Positions 16,754-25,710 of a stretch of 64,000 nucleotides of DNA are shown piece after piece (position 1 is the stretch's first letter; every line of letters begins with the position of its first letter). Source of the DNA: an uncultured Phycicoccus sp. (GTDB lineage: Bacteria > Actinomycetota > Actinomycetes > Actinomycetales > Dermatophilaceae); contig NZ_CANLZR010000005.1 of NCBI RefSeq assembly GCF_947495705.1, positions 210,362 through 274,361 of the forward strand. Direction: 5' to 3'. A program made the translations under genes and the position numbers. A model generated the notes under the pieces. That model saw only the letters and a program-made list of their open reading frames with translations, made no database searches and was not told where the DNA came from.

Positions 16754-18544
16754 GTGCACGAGATGTCGACGCCGCTCATCCTGCCTGCCACGACCGAGGG
16801 GACCCTCGGCGACGTGCCGGCCCGCCTGGCGTCCCGGCACCCGGCTCGGGTCGCCTTCTCGATCCGCACCGACGGGGGCTGGACCGACGTCACCTCGGCG
16901 ACGTTCGCCGCGGAGGTCGCGGCCCTCGCCAAGGGGTTCCTCGCGGCCGGCATCCGCGCCGGGGACGTCGTCGGCATCATGAGCTGCACCCGGTACGAGT
17001 GGACGCTCGCGGACTTCGCGCTGTGGGCCGCCGGGGCCGTCCCCGTGCCGATCTACGAGACCTCCTCCTCCGACCAGGTCGGCTGGATCCTCGCCGACTC
17101 GGGGGCGGTCGGCATCGTCGTCGAGACCGAGGCCCACCTGGCCGCCGTCGAGAAGGTCCGCGGCACCGTCCCGACGCTCGAGCACGTGTGGGTCGTCGAC
17201 CACGGCGACATCGACACCCTGAGCCGCGACGGGGCCGACGTCGAGGACTCCGAGCTGGAGGCGCGCCGTGAGGGCCTCGACCGCGACAGCCTCGCCACGG
17301 TCATCTACACCTCCGGTACGACCGGCCGGCCGAAGGGCGTCGAGCTCACCCACGGCAACTTCCTCACCCTCGCCGAGAACACCGCCGAGGAGATCGCCGA
17401 GGTCGTCAAGGCCGACCAGGCCTCGACCCTGCTGTTCCTGCCACTCGCGCACGTGTTCGCCCGGTTCATCGAGGTCCTCGCCGTCACCTCAGGGGTCCGG
17501 ATGGGCCACTCCAGCGACCTCAAGACGCTGCTCGCCGACTTCGCGGCCTTCCGGCCGACGTTCATCCTCGCCGTGCCGCGGGTGTTCGAGAAGATCTACA
17601 ACTCGGCCGAGGCCAAGGCCGAGGCCGGCGGCAAGGGCAAGATCTTCGACGGCGCCGCGACCACCGCGATCGCGTGGTCGGAGGCGCTCGACGCCGGCAC
17701 CGTGCCGCTCGGCCTCCGGCTGCGGCACGCGGTCTTCGACAAGCTCGTCTACGCCAAGCTGCGCGACGCGATGGGCGGCCGGGTCCAGTACGCCGTCTCC
17801 GGCGGCGCCCCGCTCGGCACCCGGCTCGGGCACTTCTTCCGCGGCATCGGGCTCTCGATCCTCGAGGGCTACGGCCTCACCGAGACCACGGCCCCGGCCA
17901 CCGTCAACCGCCCGCAGTCGATGCGGATCGGCACCGTCGGCCCGCCGCTGCCCGGCGTCGACGTGCGGATCGCCGACGACGGCGAGATCTGCCTCCGTGG
18001 CGTCAACGTCTTCTCGGCCTACCGCGGCAACGAGGAGGCCACCCGCGACGCCGTTCGCGACGGCTGGTTCCACACCGGCGACCTCGGCGAGCTCGACGAC
18101 GACGGCTACCTGCGGATCACCGGACGCAAGAAGGAGATCCTCGTGACGGCCGGCGGCAAGAACGTCGCCCCCGCGGTCCTCGAGGACCTCCTGCGGTCGC
18201 ACCCGCTCGTCAGCCAGTGCATCGTCGTCGGCGACGGCAAGCCCTTCATCGCCGCCATCGTCACCCTCGACGAGGAGATGTACCCGGCCTGGGCCGGCAA
18301 CCATGGGCTCAGCGACGTGCCGTTCTCGAAGGCCTCGGGCGACGAGCGCGTCCACGCCGAGATCCAGAAGGCCGTCGACACCGCGAACGCCGCTGTCTCC
18401 AAGGCCGAGTCGATCCGCAAGTTCGTCATCCTCGACACCGACTTCACCGAGCAGTCCGGCCACCTCACGCCGTCGCTGAAGCTGAAGCGCAACGTCGTCA
18501 TGCGCGACTTCGGTGACGAGGTCGACGCGCTCTACGGTGGCTGA
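16754..18544 (+). CDS. fadD15: Long-chain fatty-acid-CoA ligase (FadD15 type)
   Basis: AMP-forming acyl-CoA synthetase of 596 residues. The phosphate-binding motif YTSGTTGRPKG is at 185-195; YGLTETTA follows in the middle of the protein, and the GWFHTGDLG and GRKKEILVTAGGKNVAP motifs define the hinge and C-terminal domain. It activates fatty acids with ATP and CoA at the membrane. GTG at 16754 with AAGGAG seven bases upstream; an ATG three codons later is possible. Synteny with fadD15 supports the symbol. Confidence 0.93.
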   Translation: MHEMSTPLILPATTEGTLGDVPARLASRHPARVAFSIRTDGGWTDVTSATFAAEVAALAKGFLAAGIRAGDVVGIMSCTRYEWTLADFALWAAGAVPVPIYETSSSDQVGWILADSGAVGIVVETEAHLAAVEKVRGTVPTLEHVWVVDHGDIDTLSRDGADVEDSELEARREGLDRDSLATVIYTSGTTGRPKGVELTHGNFLTLAENTAEEIAEVVKADQASTLLFLPLAHVFARFIEVLAVTSGVRMGHSSDLKTLLADFAAFRPTFILAVPRVFEKIYNSAEAKAEAGGKGKIFDGAATTAIAWSEALDAGTVPLGLRLRHAVFDKLVYAKLRDAMGGRVQYAVSGGAPLGTRLGHFFRGIGLSILEGYGLTETTAPATVNRPQSMRIGTVGPPLPGVDVRIADDGEICLRGVNVFSAYRGNEEATRDAVRDGWFHTGDLGELDDDGYLRITGRKKEILVTAGGKNVAPAVLEDLLRSHPLVSQCIVVGDGKPFIAAIVTLDEEMYPAWAGNHGLSDVPFSKASGDERVHAEIQKAVDTANAAVSKAESIRKFVILDTDFTEQSGHLTPSLKLKRNVVMRDFGDEVDALYGG

Positions 18545-19877
18545 ACCCGCCCCCGCCCGCCGCGGGCTGTCGCCGGCGGTGGTGCTCGCGGCGTCGTGGC
18601 TCGCCTGGTTCGGGGTGGCGCAGTGGAGCGTCGTGCGCTTCCGGGTGCCGATCCTGATCGTCCTCACCGCCGTCACGGTGCTGCTCGCGGTGTGGCTGGC
18701 GCGGCGGACCCCGGTGCCCCTGCCGCGGTGGTTCGCCCCCGTGGTCCTCGCCGGCTCGGTGGCCGTCACCCTGCTCGTGCCGCTGTTCTCGTACCTGCCG
18801 CCGGCGTCGGCAGCGGCCGCCCTGGGGGTCCTCGCGGTGGGTGGCCTCGGCTGCGCGGCCGCGCTGGCGCTGCGACGGCCGTGGGCCGGTGCCGCCGCGG
18901 CGGGTCTGGCGGCGGCGACGCACGTCGTCGTCGCGACCATCGCCGTGCTCGGCGACCGCGCCCCGAAGATCGACGTGTGGGTCATCCTCCAGCAGGGCGC
19001 CGACGTCACCGCCCGCCTCGGCAACATCTACACCGCGCGCTGGACGGACTCCCCCGGCGTCCAGGACCACTTCACCTACCTGCCGTGGATGGCGATGCTC
19101 ACCGCCCCGGGCCGCTGGCTCGCCGGCGACGTCCGCTGGGCGATCCTCGTGTGGACCCTCGTCCTGCTCGCCGGGCTGTGGGCGCTCGCCGGCGGCCGGC
19201 GCGGCGACGCGGCCCGCGGCGCGACGGTGGTGGCACTCGTCGTCCTCGCCCCGGGCACCCTGACCCAGGTCGACCAGGCCTGGACCGAGCCGGTGCTCGC
19301 GGCGCTGCTCGTCTGGTGGGCGGTGCTCGTGCGGCGCGGCCACGCCTGGTGGGCCGTCGTGCCCCTCGCGCTCGCCTGTGCGAGCAAGCAGCATCTGGCG
19401 CTCCTGGCGCCCGTGCTGCTCGTCTGGCAGCCGTTCGGCTGGCGTCGCACCCTCGTGACGGGCGGGCTCGCCGGCGTGCTCGTGTCCCCCTGGCTCGTCG
19501 CGGACCCCGCGGCGTTCGTCGACGACACCGTGACGACGCTGCTGACCTTCCACCCGATCCGCTTCGCGAACACGTGGTACCTGTACTTCTTCAACGAGCA
19601 CGGCATCGAGCTGCCCTTCGCCGTCACCGGCCTCGCGATGCTCACGGCCGTCGGGGTGGCCGTGTGGGCGGTCCATCGCCGCCAGCCGCCCGTCGACGAG
19701 GTGCTGCGCTGGCTGGCCCTGGTCCTGGCCGTCGCCAACCTCGTGAACAAGCAGGCCTTCTACAACCAGTTCTGGCTCGTCGCGGTCCTCGTCGCGGCGT
19801 CGCTCGCCGTCGCACCCGCGGTGACGTCCCGGGTCACCGCGCGAGGGCGGCCAGCCGCTGCTGCCACCGGCGGGTGA
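18537..19877 (+). CDS. GT-C (GT87-like) membrane glycosyltransferase
   Basis: Polytopic membrane protein of 446 residues with about ten to twelve hydrophobic helices. The loop after the second helix pair holds LGNIYTARWTDSPG and FTYLPW, where polyprenyl-phosphate-mannose-dependent GT-C enzymes carry their catalytic acidic residues. Mycobacterial Rv2181, a mannosyltransferase in the same gene neighbourhood, is of this class, so an envelope glycan or lipoglycan role is inferred. The GTG at 18537 overlaps the acyl-CoA synthetase end by eight bases. Its 3' end overlaps the convergent lipoprotein gene by 44 bases. Confidence 0.75.
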   Translation: MAEPAPARRGLSPAVVLAASWLAWFGVAQWSVVRFRVPILIVLTAVTVLLAVWLARRTPVPLPRWFAPVVLAGSVAVTLLVPLFSYLPPASAAAALGVLAVGGLGCAAALALRRPWAGAAAAGLAAATHVVVATIAVLGDRAPKIDVWVILQQGADVTARLGNIYTARWTDSPGVQDHFTYLPWMAMLTAPGRWLAGDVRWAILVWTLVLLAGLWALAGGRRGDAARGATVVALVVLAPGTLTQVDQAWTEPVLAALLVWWAVLVRRGHAWWAVVPLALACASKQHLALLAPVLLVWQPFGWRRTLVTGGLAGVLVSPWLVADPAAFVDDTVTTLLTFHPIRFANTWYLYFFNEHGIELPFAVTGLAMLTAVGVAVWAVHRRQPPVDEVLRWLALVLAVANLVNKQAFYNQFWLVAVLVAASLAVAPAVTSRVTARGRPAAAATGG

Positions 19878-21132
19878 GCGCGGCCCGGTCGAGCCCGAGG
19901 ACGCGCGGCATGGCCGCGTCGCACCGCTGCTGCGCGGCCTCCTCCCCGCCCGGCCCGGTGCAGGCCCGCACCAGCGCCCGCAGGCCGCTCTCGCCCACCA
20001 GGTCGGCGACGGTCTCGGCGGCCTGCCACGACGCGAGGTAGCCGACCTCGATGTCGGTGACCCCGGGGTCGAGGTCGCCCGCACCGGGCAGCGCAGTGGG
20101 CGCCGTGCCGGCCCGGACCGCGGCGAGCAGCGGCGCGGCCAGGGTGCGGTGCGGCAGGCCGGCCCGGGCGTACCCGACGTGGTCGGCGTAGCCCTCGGCG
20201 AGCCAGACGGGTGCGGTCCCGGGCCTGCTGGCCCGCACGGCGACGTGGACGAGCTCGTGGGTGAGCACGACGTCGCGCCCGGTGGCGGTGAGCCGGCGGC
20301 GGGCGTCGGGGTCGAGGACGACCCGGTCACCGGTGGCCAGCCCGTCGGCGGCGGTGGGGCCGTCGGTGGTGGCCGCGACCGCGCCGACGGCGGGGCCGGG
20401 GGTGCCGCGCAGCGCGTCGGCCTCGGCCGCGGTGTCCGGCACGAGGACCAGGGTCGAGCGCGGCGTGCCGCTCCACACCGCGCGCAGCGGCGGCAGCGCC
20501 CGGTCGACGGTGGCCACGGCCGCGCGCAGCGCCTCGTCCCCGGCCGTCCCGGCGACGACGGCGTGCTCGCCGCGGCGGACGGCGAGGCCGGGCATCGCCA
20601 GCCAGGGGGGCGCCGCGTCGGCTCCGGTGGGCGCCTCCGAGACGACGCGCCAGCCCGACCCGGCGCGCTGCACGGCGTAGCGGACCGTCGCGGTGCGGTC
20701 GGCGCGGTCGACGCCGGCGACCCGGTAGCGGAGCGTGACGTCGACGGCCGAGGGGTCGTCGACGGGCGGCACGACGTCGTGGGCGACCCCGGTGGCGCGC
20801 AGGGCGCGCGCAGCCCGGAAGGAGGCGACCTGGCGCCGGCCCTCGGGAGTGGTGGGGTCGGCCACGGTGGCGGCGAAGGCGGCGGCGTCCGCCGAGGCGA
20901 GGGCCGCGTCCCGCCGCGCGAGGAGGGCGTCGACGGCGGTCGCCACGGTGCTGGGGTCCGGGCCGGTGGCCGTCGGCGACGGCGGCGGTGCCGTGGGAGC
21001 CGGCGCCTCGCTCGAGGTGGACGTCGGTACGGCCGGCCCGGCGCAGGCCCCGAGGAGGGTCAGGCAGGCTGCGATGACGGCGGCAGCGACGACACGGGCC
21101 CGCCGCGGGCGGGACGTCGGACGGCGCGGCAC
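19834..21132 (-). CDS. Zinc metallopeptidase-like lipoprotein
   Basis: Predicted secreted lipoprotein of 432 residues: basic N-terminus, hydrophobic core and lipobox LGAC with C30. A Ser/Thr/Pro-rich linker follows to about 60. The zinc-binding HExxH is HELVH at 292-296 and the third ligand is probably E313 in AEGYADH, the gluzincin pattern of MA-clan peptidases. The middle region resembles an NTF2-like fold. Function unknown; likely cleaves or binds envelope proteins. GTG start at 21132. The end of the gene overlaps the GT-C gene tail to tail. Confidence 0.75.
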   Translation of the reverse strand: MPRRPTSRPRRARVVAAAVIAACLTLLGACAGPAVPTSTSSEAPAPTAPPPSPTATGPDPSTVATAVDALLARRDAALASADAAAFAATVADPTTPEGRRQVASFRAARALRATGVAHDVVPPVDDPSAVDVTLRYRVAGVDRADRTATVRYAVQRAGSGWRVVSEAPTGADAAPPWLAMPGLAVRRGEHAVVAGTAGDEALRAAVATVDRALPPLRAVWSGTPRSTLVLVPDTAAEADALRGTPGPAVGAVAATTDGPTAADGLATGDRVVLDPDARRRLTATGRDVVLTHELVHVAVRASRPGTAPVWLAEGYADHVGYARAGLPHRTLAAPLLAAVRAGTAPTALPGAGDLDPGVTDIEVGYLASWQAAETVADLVGESGLRALVRACTGPGGEEAAQQRCDAAMPRVLGLDRAALTRRWQQRLAALAR

Positions 21133-21182
21133 CGCCTCATCGTAGGGAGGCGCCCCGCTCCGGGGACGCCCGCGGTGCGCCG

Positions 21183-21446
21183 TCAGCCGGCGGCACGACC
21201 CGCCCCCAGGCCGGCAGCCGCGGCTCCCGGGTCGAGCCGGGCCCGGGCGGCGGTGGCGGTCTCGGCGTCGACGAGCCCGGCCCGGACGAGACGGGTCACG
21301 ACCGCCCGCTCGTCGGCGTCGAGGGCGGTGTCGGTGCGGCTGCTCGTGATGCCGAGGAGGACCGGCACCATGCAGTCGTCGCAGTGCAGCTCACGCACGG
21401 GGCAGGTGCGGCACTCGACGGTCATCGTCAGATCGGGTCGGGTCAT
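21183..21446 (-). CDS. Small CxxC protein (probable zinc ribbon)
   Basis: An 87-residue protein with two CxxC pairs near the N-terminus (ECRTCPVRELHCDDCMVPVL), spaced as a zinc knuckle, followed by a helical Ala/Arg-rich tail. ATG at 21446 is preceded by GAAGGGG and by a TAGCGT box. It is divergent from the exonuclease gene. No function is known to me; it could bind zinc, nucleic acid or protein. Confidence 0.72.
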   Translation of the reverse strand: MTRPDLTMTVECRTCPVRELHCDDCMVPVLLGITSSRTDTALDADERAVVTRLVRAGLVDAETATAARARLDPGAAAAGLGAGRAAG

Positions 21447-21477
21447 GCGTCTCACCCCTTCCAGGTGGTCGGGAACC

Positions 21478-21483
21478 ACGCTA
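21478..21483 (-). promoter_or_regulatory. -10 box TAGCGT for the small CxxC gene
   Basis: TAGCGT on the minus strand would give a leader of about 25 bases with a GAAGGGG ribosome binding site before the ATG at 21446. Confidence 0.4.
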
Positions 21484-21493
21484 GGACCGAGCA

Positions 21494-21532
21494 CCGACAC
21501 CCCTGCGCCGCGCGCCTCGGACGCGGTGTCGG
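21494..21532. repeat. Inverted repeat in a divergent promoter region
   Basis: CCGACACC at 21494-21501 is repeated inverted as GGTGTCGG at 21525-21532. The right arm overlaps a second hairpin, GTCGG-cggg-CCGAC, at 21528-21541, which abuts the exonuclease -10 box. It could be an operator for either divergent gene. Confidence 0.4.
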
Positions 21533-21542
21533 CGGGCCGACC

Positions 21543-21548
21543 TACGGT
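21543..21548 (+). promoter_or_regulatory. -10 box TACGGT, leaderless exonuclease promoter
   Basis: TACGGT ends six bases before the ATG at 21555. Confidence 0.5.
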
Positions 21549-21554
21549 CAGGGC

Positions 21555-23273
21555 ATGACGATGGTCCAGGGCACGTTCGACGACCTGGGCACCCCGCTGT
21601 CGTCGGTGACCTTCGTCGTCGTCGACCTCGAGACCACCGGCGGCAGCCCGGCCGAGTGCGCCATCACCGAGATCGGCGCCGTCAAGGTCCGCGGCGGGGA
21701 GGTCGTCGGCGAGTTCCAGACCCTCGTCAACCCCGGCGAGCCCATCCCGGCCTTCATCTCGGTCCTCACCGGCATCACCGACGCCATGGTCGCCGACTCC
21801 CCCCGCATCGAGTCCGCGCTGCCGGCGTTCCTCGAGTTCGCGGCCGGCTCGGTCCTCGTCGCGCACAACGCACGCTTCGACGTCTCCTTCCTCAAGGCCG
21901 CCGCGGCGCGCACCGAGCAGGCGTGGCCCGGGTTCCCCGTGCTCGACACCGTCCACCTCGCCCGCCAGGTCGTCCGGCGCGACGAGGTCCCCAACCACCG
22001 GCTCGCCTCCCTCGCCACCCTGTTCCGCTCCCCCACCACCCCCGACCACCGGGCCCTGCACGACGCCCGCGCGACGGTCGACGTCCTCCACGGGCTCATC
22101 GGGCGGGTCGGCAACCTCGGGGTGCACTCGCTCGAAGAGCTGCTCGACTACACCGCCAAGGTGTCCCCGGCCCGGCGCCGCAAGCGGCACCTCGCCGACG
22201 GCCTGCCCGACGCGCCCGGGGTCTACCTGTTCAGGGACGGCCAGGGGCGGGTCCTCTACGTCGGCACCTCGGTGTCCATCCGCACCCGGGTCCGCTCGTA
22301 CTTCACCGCCTCCGAGCACCGGCGGCGGATGGGCGAGATGGTGCGGCTCGCCGAGTCGGTCAGCCCCGTCGTGTGCGCGACGACGATCGAGGCCGAGGTC
22401 CGCGAGCTCCGCCTCATCGCCGAGCACAAGCCGCGGTACAACCGCCGGTCGCGCCACCCCGAGAAGGCGCTGTGGGTCAAGCTCACGGTCGAGCCGTTCC
22501 CCCGGCTGTCGGTCGTGCGCTCGGTCGCCGACGACGGGGCCCGCTACGTCGGCCCGTTCGGGTCGCGGCACGCCGCCGAGGCCGCCGTCGCGGCCGTCCA
22601 CGAGGTCCTGCCGCTGCGGCAGTGCGTCGAGCGGCTCTCCCCCAAGCGCACCCGCGCCGCGTGCGCCCTCGCCGAGATGGGTCGCTGTGGCGCCCCGTGC
22701 ACCGGCGCGCAGAGCGTCGAGCAGTACGCCGAGGTCGTCGAGCGCGCCGCGCGCCTGCTCGGCGGCGCCACCCGCGACCCGTTCGTCGCGCTCCAGGCCC
22801 GGATGGGCGAGCTCTCGGGGGCAGAGCGCTTCGAGGACGCACAGGTCGTCCGCGACCGGCTCGTCGCCCTCGTGCGGGGCGCCACCCGCAGCCAGCGCCT
22901 CGGCCCGCTCGCGCTCATCCCCGAGCTCGTCGCCGCCCGCCGCTCGGCCACCGGCGGCTGGGAGGTCGTCTGCGTCCGGCACGGGCGCCTCGCGGGCAGC
23001 ACCACCTCCCCCCGGGGCGCCGACCCGATGCCGTACATCGGCGCGCTGTGCGCCAGTGCCGAGGTCGTGGCGGCGCCGCGCGCACCGGCGACGGCGGCCA
23101 CCCCCGAGGAGAGCGAGAAGCTCCTGCGGTGGCTCGAGGCGCCGGGGGTGCGCATCGTCGACGTCGACGGGGCCTGGACGTGCCCGGTCGCCGGAGCCGC
23201 CGCCCTCCGCGAGCAGCTCGAGCCGCTGGAGTCCTCCCGCCGCCGCACCGCCGGCTTCGCGGGCGTCCGCTGA
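21555..23273 (+). CDS. DEDDh exonuclease fused to a UvrC-like GIY-YIG nuclease
   Basis: A two-nuclease fusion of 572 residues. The N-terminal DnaQ-type 3'-5' exonuclease has D24 and E26 (VDLETTG), D109 (HNARFDV), and H165 and D170 (DHRALHD), the complete DEDDh set. From about 215 a GIY-YIG domain like that of UvrC/Cho follows, with PGVY at 221-224 and YVG at 235-237, the arginine in IRTRVRSYF, and a glutamate in EAEVRELRLIAEHKPRYN. The C-terminal part has a UvrC-like Cys-bearing segment and helices. Mycobacterial Rv2191 has the same architecture and the same neighbour trpD. Presumed DNA repair or proofreading role; start set by the leaderless box. Confidence 0.92.
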   Translation: MTMVQGTFDDLGTPLSSVTFVVVDLETTGGSPAECAITEIGAVKVRGGEVVGEFQTLVNPGEPIPAFISVLTGITDAMVADSPRIESALPAFLEFAAGSVLVAHNARFDVSFLKAAAARTEQAWPGFPVLDTVHLARQVVRRDEVPNHRLASLATLFRSPTTPDHRALHDARATVDVLHGLIGRVGNLGVHSLEELLDYTAKVSPARRRKRHLADGLPDAPGVYLFRDGQGRVLYVGTSVSIRTRVRSYFTASEHRRRMGEMVRLAESVSPVVCATTIEAEVRELRLIAEHKPRYNRRSRHPEKALWVKLTVEPFPRLSVVRSVADDGARYVGPFGSRHAAEAAVAAVHEVLPLRQCVERLSPKRTRAACALAEMGRCGAPCTGAQSVEQYAEVVERAARLLGGATRDPFVALQARMGELSGAERFEDAQVVRDRLVALVRGATRSQRLGPLALIPELVAARRSATGGWEVVCVRHGRLAGSTTSPRGADPMPYIGALCASAEVVAAPRAPATAATPEESEKLLRWLEAPGVRIVDVDGAWTCPVAGAAALREQLEPLESSRRRTAGFAGVR

Positions 23274-23281
23274 CCGGGCGG

Positions 23282-23317
23282 GGTAGCGGACGCGGACCGT
23301 CCGCAACGGTCGCTACC
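23282..23317 (+). terminator. Nested hairpin after the exonuclease gene
   Basis: GGTAGCG at 23282-23288 pairs with CGCTACC at 23311-23317, enclosing GCGGAC/GTCCGC at 23292-23304. It begins nine bases after the exonuclease stop and overlaps the -10 box of the next gene, so it may terminate one transcript and influence the next promoter. There is no U-tract. Confidence 0.45.
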
Positions 23318-23319
23318 GT
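23314..23319 (+). promoter_or_regulatory. -10 box TACCGT, leaderless VOC promoter
   Basis: TACCGT ends seven bases before the ATG at 23327. Confidence 0.5.
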
Positions 23320-23326
23320 CGGGCCC

Positions 23327-23728
23327 ATGACCACCACCCCGATCCTCGACCTCGTCGTCCTCGACTGCCCCGACGCCCTGGCCCTCGGCCGCTTCTACGG
23401 TCAGGTCCTCGGCTGGGACCTCGAGGACGAGTCCGACCGCGACTGGGCCACGCTCGTCCCGCCCGGCGGCGGCGTGAGCCCCGAGAACCCGCAGGGCCGG
23501 GCCACGCTGGCCTTCCAACGCATCGACGACTGGGTCGCCCCCACCTGGCCCGGGGGCGCGCACCCGCAGCAGTTCCATCTCGACCTCTCGGTGGCCGACA
23601 TCGACGCGGCCGAGCCCGCCGTGCTCGAGGCGGGGGCGCGCGTCCACGACGTACAGCCCTCCGAGAGCGGCAGCTTCCGGGTCTACCTCGACCCGGCGGG
23701 CCACCCGTTCTGCCTCGTCCGCGGCTGA
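23327..23728 (+). CDS. VOC-family protein
   Basis: A 133-residue glyoxalase/bleomycin-resistance-type fold: two beta-alpha-beta3 halves, first with LVVLDCPDALALGRFYGQVL, second with QFHLDLSVADIDAAEPAVLE and YLDPAGHPFCLV. His and acidic residues typical of a metal site are only partly present, so it may bind a ligand rather than catalyse. The substrate cannot be inferred. Start fixed by the leaderless promoter. Confidence 0.85.
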   Translation: MTTTPILDLVVLDCPDALALGRFYGQVLGWDLEDESDRDWATLVPPGGGVSPENPQGRATLAFQRIDDWVAPTWPGGAHPQQFHLDLSVADIDAAEPAVLEAGARVHDVQPSESGSFRVYLDPAGHPFCLVRG

Positions 23729-23751
23729 CCCCGCCGGCCGACGGCGGTGGC

Positions 23752-23757
23752 TAGGCT
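23752..23757 (+). promoter_or_regulatory. -10 box TAGGCT, leaderless Lrp-type promoter
   Basis: TAGGCT ends six bases before the GTG at 23764. Confidence 0.5.
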
Positions 23758-23763
23758 GACGGC

Positions 23764-24045
23764 GTGATCACCGCCATCGTCCTCATCACCGCCGACGTCG
23801 ACCGCATCCCGGAGGTCGCCCAGGCGATCGCCGACCTCGACGGCGTCACCGAGGTCTACTCGGTGGCCGGCGACGCCGACCTCGTCGCGATGGTCAGGGT
23901 CCGCCAGCACGAGTCCCTCGCCGACGTCATCGCCGACCGGCTCAACAAGATCGACGGCGTCACCGGCACGAACACCCACATCGCGTTCCGGACCTACTCC
24001 TCGCACGACCTCGAGACGGCGTTCAGCCTCGGCATCGAGGACTGA
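23764..24045 (+). CDS. Stand-alone Lrp/AsnC ligand-binding (RAM) domain protein
   Basis: A 93-residue protein made only of the regulation-of-amino-acid-metabolism domain: ITADVDRIPEVAQAIADLDG, VAGDADLVAMVRV and THIAFRTYSSHDLE. There is no helix-turn-helix, so it cannot bind DNA by itself. Such proteins form dimers or octamers and bind amino acids; it may modulate a full-length Lrp partner. Convergent with trpD, 15 bases apart, which might hint at an aromatic amino acid role, but that is speculation. Confidence 0.85.
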   Translation: MITAIVLITADVDRIPEVAQAIADLDGVTEVYSVAGDADLVAMVRVRQHESLADVIADRLNKIDGVTGTNTHIAFRTYSSHDLETAFSLGIED

Positions 24046-24060
24046 CCCCCGCGGCCCGGC

Positions 24061-25131
24061 TCAGCCGGCGAGCTCGCGGGTCGTGCGGGCCCAGCGGTCC
24101 AGCAGCTCCGCCGCGGACCCGGCGTCGAGGGCCTCCTCGGCCCGCCGCACCCCCGCCCCGAGCGCCGCCACCAGCGCGTCCCGCGTGGGCGCCCCGCCCA
24201 GGCCCGAGGCCACGGCCAGCGCCATCCCGGCGTTGAGGACGACGGCGTCACGCACCGGCCCGGCCTCGCCCGCGAACACGCGACGGGCGACCTCGGCGTT
24301 GAAGGCGGCGTCGCCGCCGCGCAGCGCCTCGACCGGCGCCTCCCGGACGCCGACGTCGCCGGGCGCGACGGACAGCTCGGTCACCTCACCGCCGGCCACC
24401 CACCACACCGTCGAGGTGGTGGCGAGGGTCAGCTCGTCGAGGCCGTCGTCACCGCGGAAGACCGCAGCGGGGCGGCCCCGCCCGGCGAACACGCCGGCGA
24501 TGAGCGGGGCCAGCCGGGCGTCGGCCACCCCCACCGCGGCGTAGGTGGGCTGCCCGGGGTTGGTGAGCGGGCCGAGAGCGTTGAACGCGGTACCGACGGC
24601 CAGCTCACGACGGGCGACGGCGGCGTGGCGCATCGCAGGATGGAAGGCGTTGGCGAAGCAGAAGGTGATGCCGACGCTCGCCCCGACCTCGGCGACCTGC
24701 TCGGGGGTCAGCGTCAGCGCCACCCCGAGCTCCTCGAGGACGTCCGCGGAGCCCGACGAGGACGACGAGGCCCGGTTGCCGTGCTTGACGACCCGCAGCC
24801 CGGTGGACGCGACGACGACCGACGCCATCGTCGAGATGTTCACCGAGTGCATCCGGTCGCCGCCGGTGCCGACGATGTCGGTGCTCGGCCCGGGCACCTC
24901 GATGCGGTGCGCGTGCTCGAGCATCACGTCGGCGAGCCCCCGCAGCTCCTCGACGGTCTCGCCCTTGGCGCGGAGCGCGACGAGGAAGCCGGCCAGCTGC
25001 ACCGGCGACGCCTCGCCGGTCATCGTCCGGTCCATCGCCCAGCGGGCGGCGTCGGTGGGCAGGTCCTCCCCGCGGAGCAGGGCGGACAGCAGGTCGGGCC
25101 AGGTGGGCTCGCCGGACGGCGTGGCGGACAC
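24061..25131 (-). CDS. trpD: Anthranilate phosphoribosyltransferase
   Basis: Second step of tryptophan synthesis, transferring phosphoribose from PRPP to anthranilate. The 356-residue protein shows [17 protein letters not shown] (PRPP loop), [21 protein letters not shown] (anthranilate and phosphate binding), [14 protein letters not shown], and GPLTNPG motifs. The Ser-rich [12 protein letters not shown] run is normal for actinobacterial enzymes. GTG start at 25131, six bases after the receiver protein stop, so the pair forms one operon. No other trp genes are in the window, as usual for this locus. Confidence 0.95.
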   Translation of the reverse strand: MSATPSGEPTWPDLLSALLRGEDLPTDAARWAMDRTMTGEASPVQLAGFLVALRAKGETVEELRGLADVMLEHAHRIEVPGPSTDIVGTGGDRMHSVNISTMASVVVASTGLRVVKHGNRASSSSSGSADVLEELGVALTLTPEQVAEVGASVGITFCFANAFHPAMRHAAVARRELAVGTAFNALGPLTNPGQPTYAAVGVADARLAPLIAGVFAGRGRPAAVFRGDDGLDELTLATTSTVWWVAGGEVTELSVAPGDVGVREAPVEALRGGDAAFNAEVARRVFAGEAGPVRDAVVLNAGMALAVASGLGGAPTRDALVAALGAGVRRAEEALDAGSAAELLDRWARTTRELAG

Positions 25132-25137
25132 GCGAGG

Positions 25138-25587
25138 TCAGCCGACGGCGACCCGCTCGCGGGCGAGGCGCGCGATGCCCTCGGCGACCGCGATCGGGTC
25201 GAGCGGGTGCGGGACGGCGTCGTCGGCCAGCGACCAGCCCGCGAGCCAGGCGTCCTGCGGGCGCCCGGTCAGGACGAGCACCGGGGGGCACCGGAAGATC
25301 TCGTTCTTCAGCTGCCGGCACAGCCCGAGCCCGCCCATCGGGGTGGCCTCGCCGTCGAGGACGACGACGTCGATCCCACCGGCGTCCATCGCCTCGATGA
25401 CCGCCTCCGCCGTCGCGCACTCGTGCCAGGACACGACCTCGACGTCCCGCGCCGGGCGGCGACCGGCGGCGGCGCGCACGGCGTCGCGCGTCGTGATGTC
25501 GTCGCTGTAGAGCAGGACGTGGACCCGGTGGACACCGTCGGCGGCCGGGGTGGTCGGGGTTCCCGCTGCGGCGTGGGAGTCAGTCAT
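25138..25587 (-). CDS. Orphan single-domain response regulator lacking the conserved lysine
   Basis: A 149-residue protein with a receiver fold and no output domain: acidic pair at D29-D30 (YSDD), possible phosphoacceptor D78 in [13 protein letters not shown], and T107 in VLTGRP. The usual Lys-Pro after the fifth strand is replaced by His-Pro (H127-P128 in AVPHPLDP), so phosphorylation signalling is probably altered. It precedes trpD and is divergent from the ctaE-qcrCAB operon; a receiver gene at this place is also found in Streptomyces. Start from a TACGAT box six bases upstream. Confidence 0.78.
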   Translation of the reverse strand: MTDSHAAAGTPTTPAADGVHRVHVLLYSDDITTRDAVRAAAGRRPARDVEVVSWHECATAEAVIEAMDAGGIDVVVLDGEATPMGGLGLCRQLKNEIFRCPPVLVLTGRPQDAWLAGWSLADDAVPHPLDPIAVAEGIARLARERVAVG

Positions 25588-25593
25588 GCGTGC

Positions 25594-25599
25594 ATCGTA
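25594..25599 (-). promoter_or_regulatory. -10 box TACGAT, leaderless receiver-trpD promoter
   Basis: TACGAT on the minus strand ends six bases before the ATG at 25587. Confidence 0.5.
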
Positions 25600-25654
25600 G
25601 CGAGCGGGCCGGGCGCACCCGCCGCTGCCCGGCGCGGATCGGCGCCGCCGCCAG

Positions 25655-25666
25655 GACATCGATGTC
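25655..25666. promoter_or_regulatory. Perfect 12-base palindrome between receiver-trpD and ctaE
   Basis: GACATCGATGTC is a perfect palindrome about 45 bases upstream of the ctaE -10 box and 56 bases from the receiver -10 box. It is a possible shared operator; no regulator can be named. Confidence 0.35.
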
Positions 25667-25710
25667 GAGGGTTTCGGGGGGTCGGCTCGGCACGGGGTGG
25701 ACGGAGTCGG

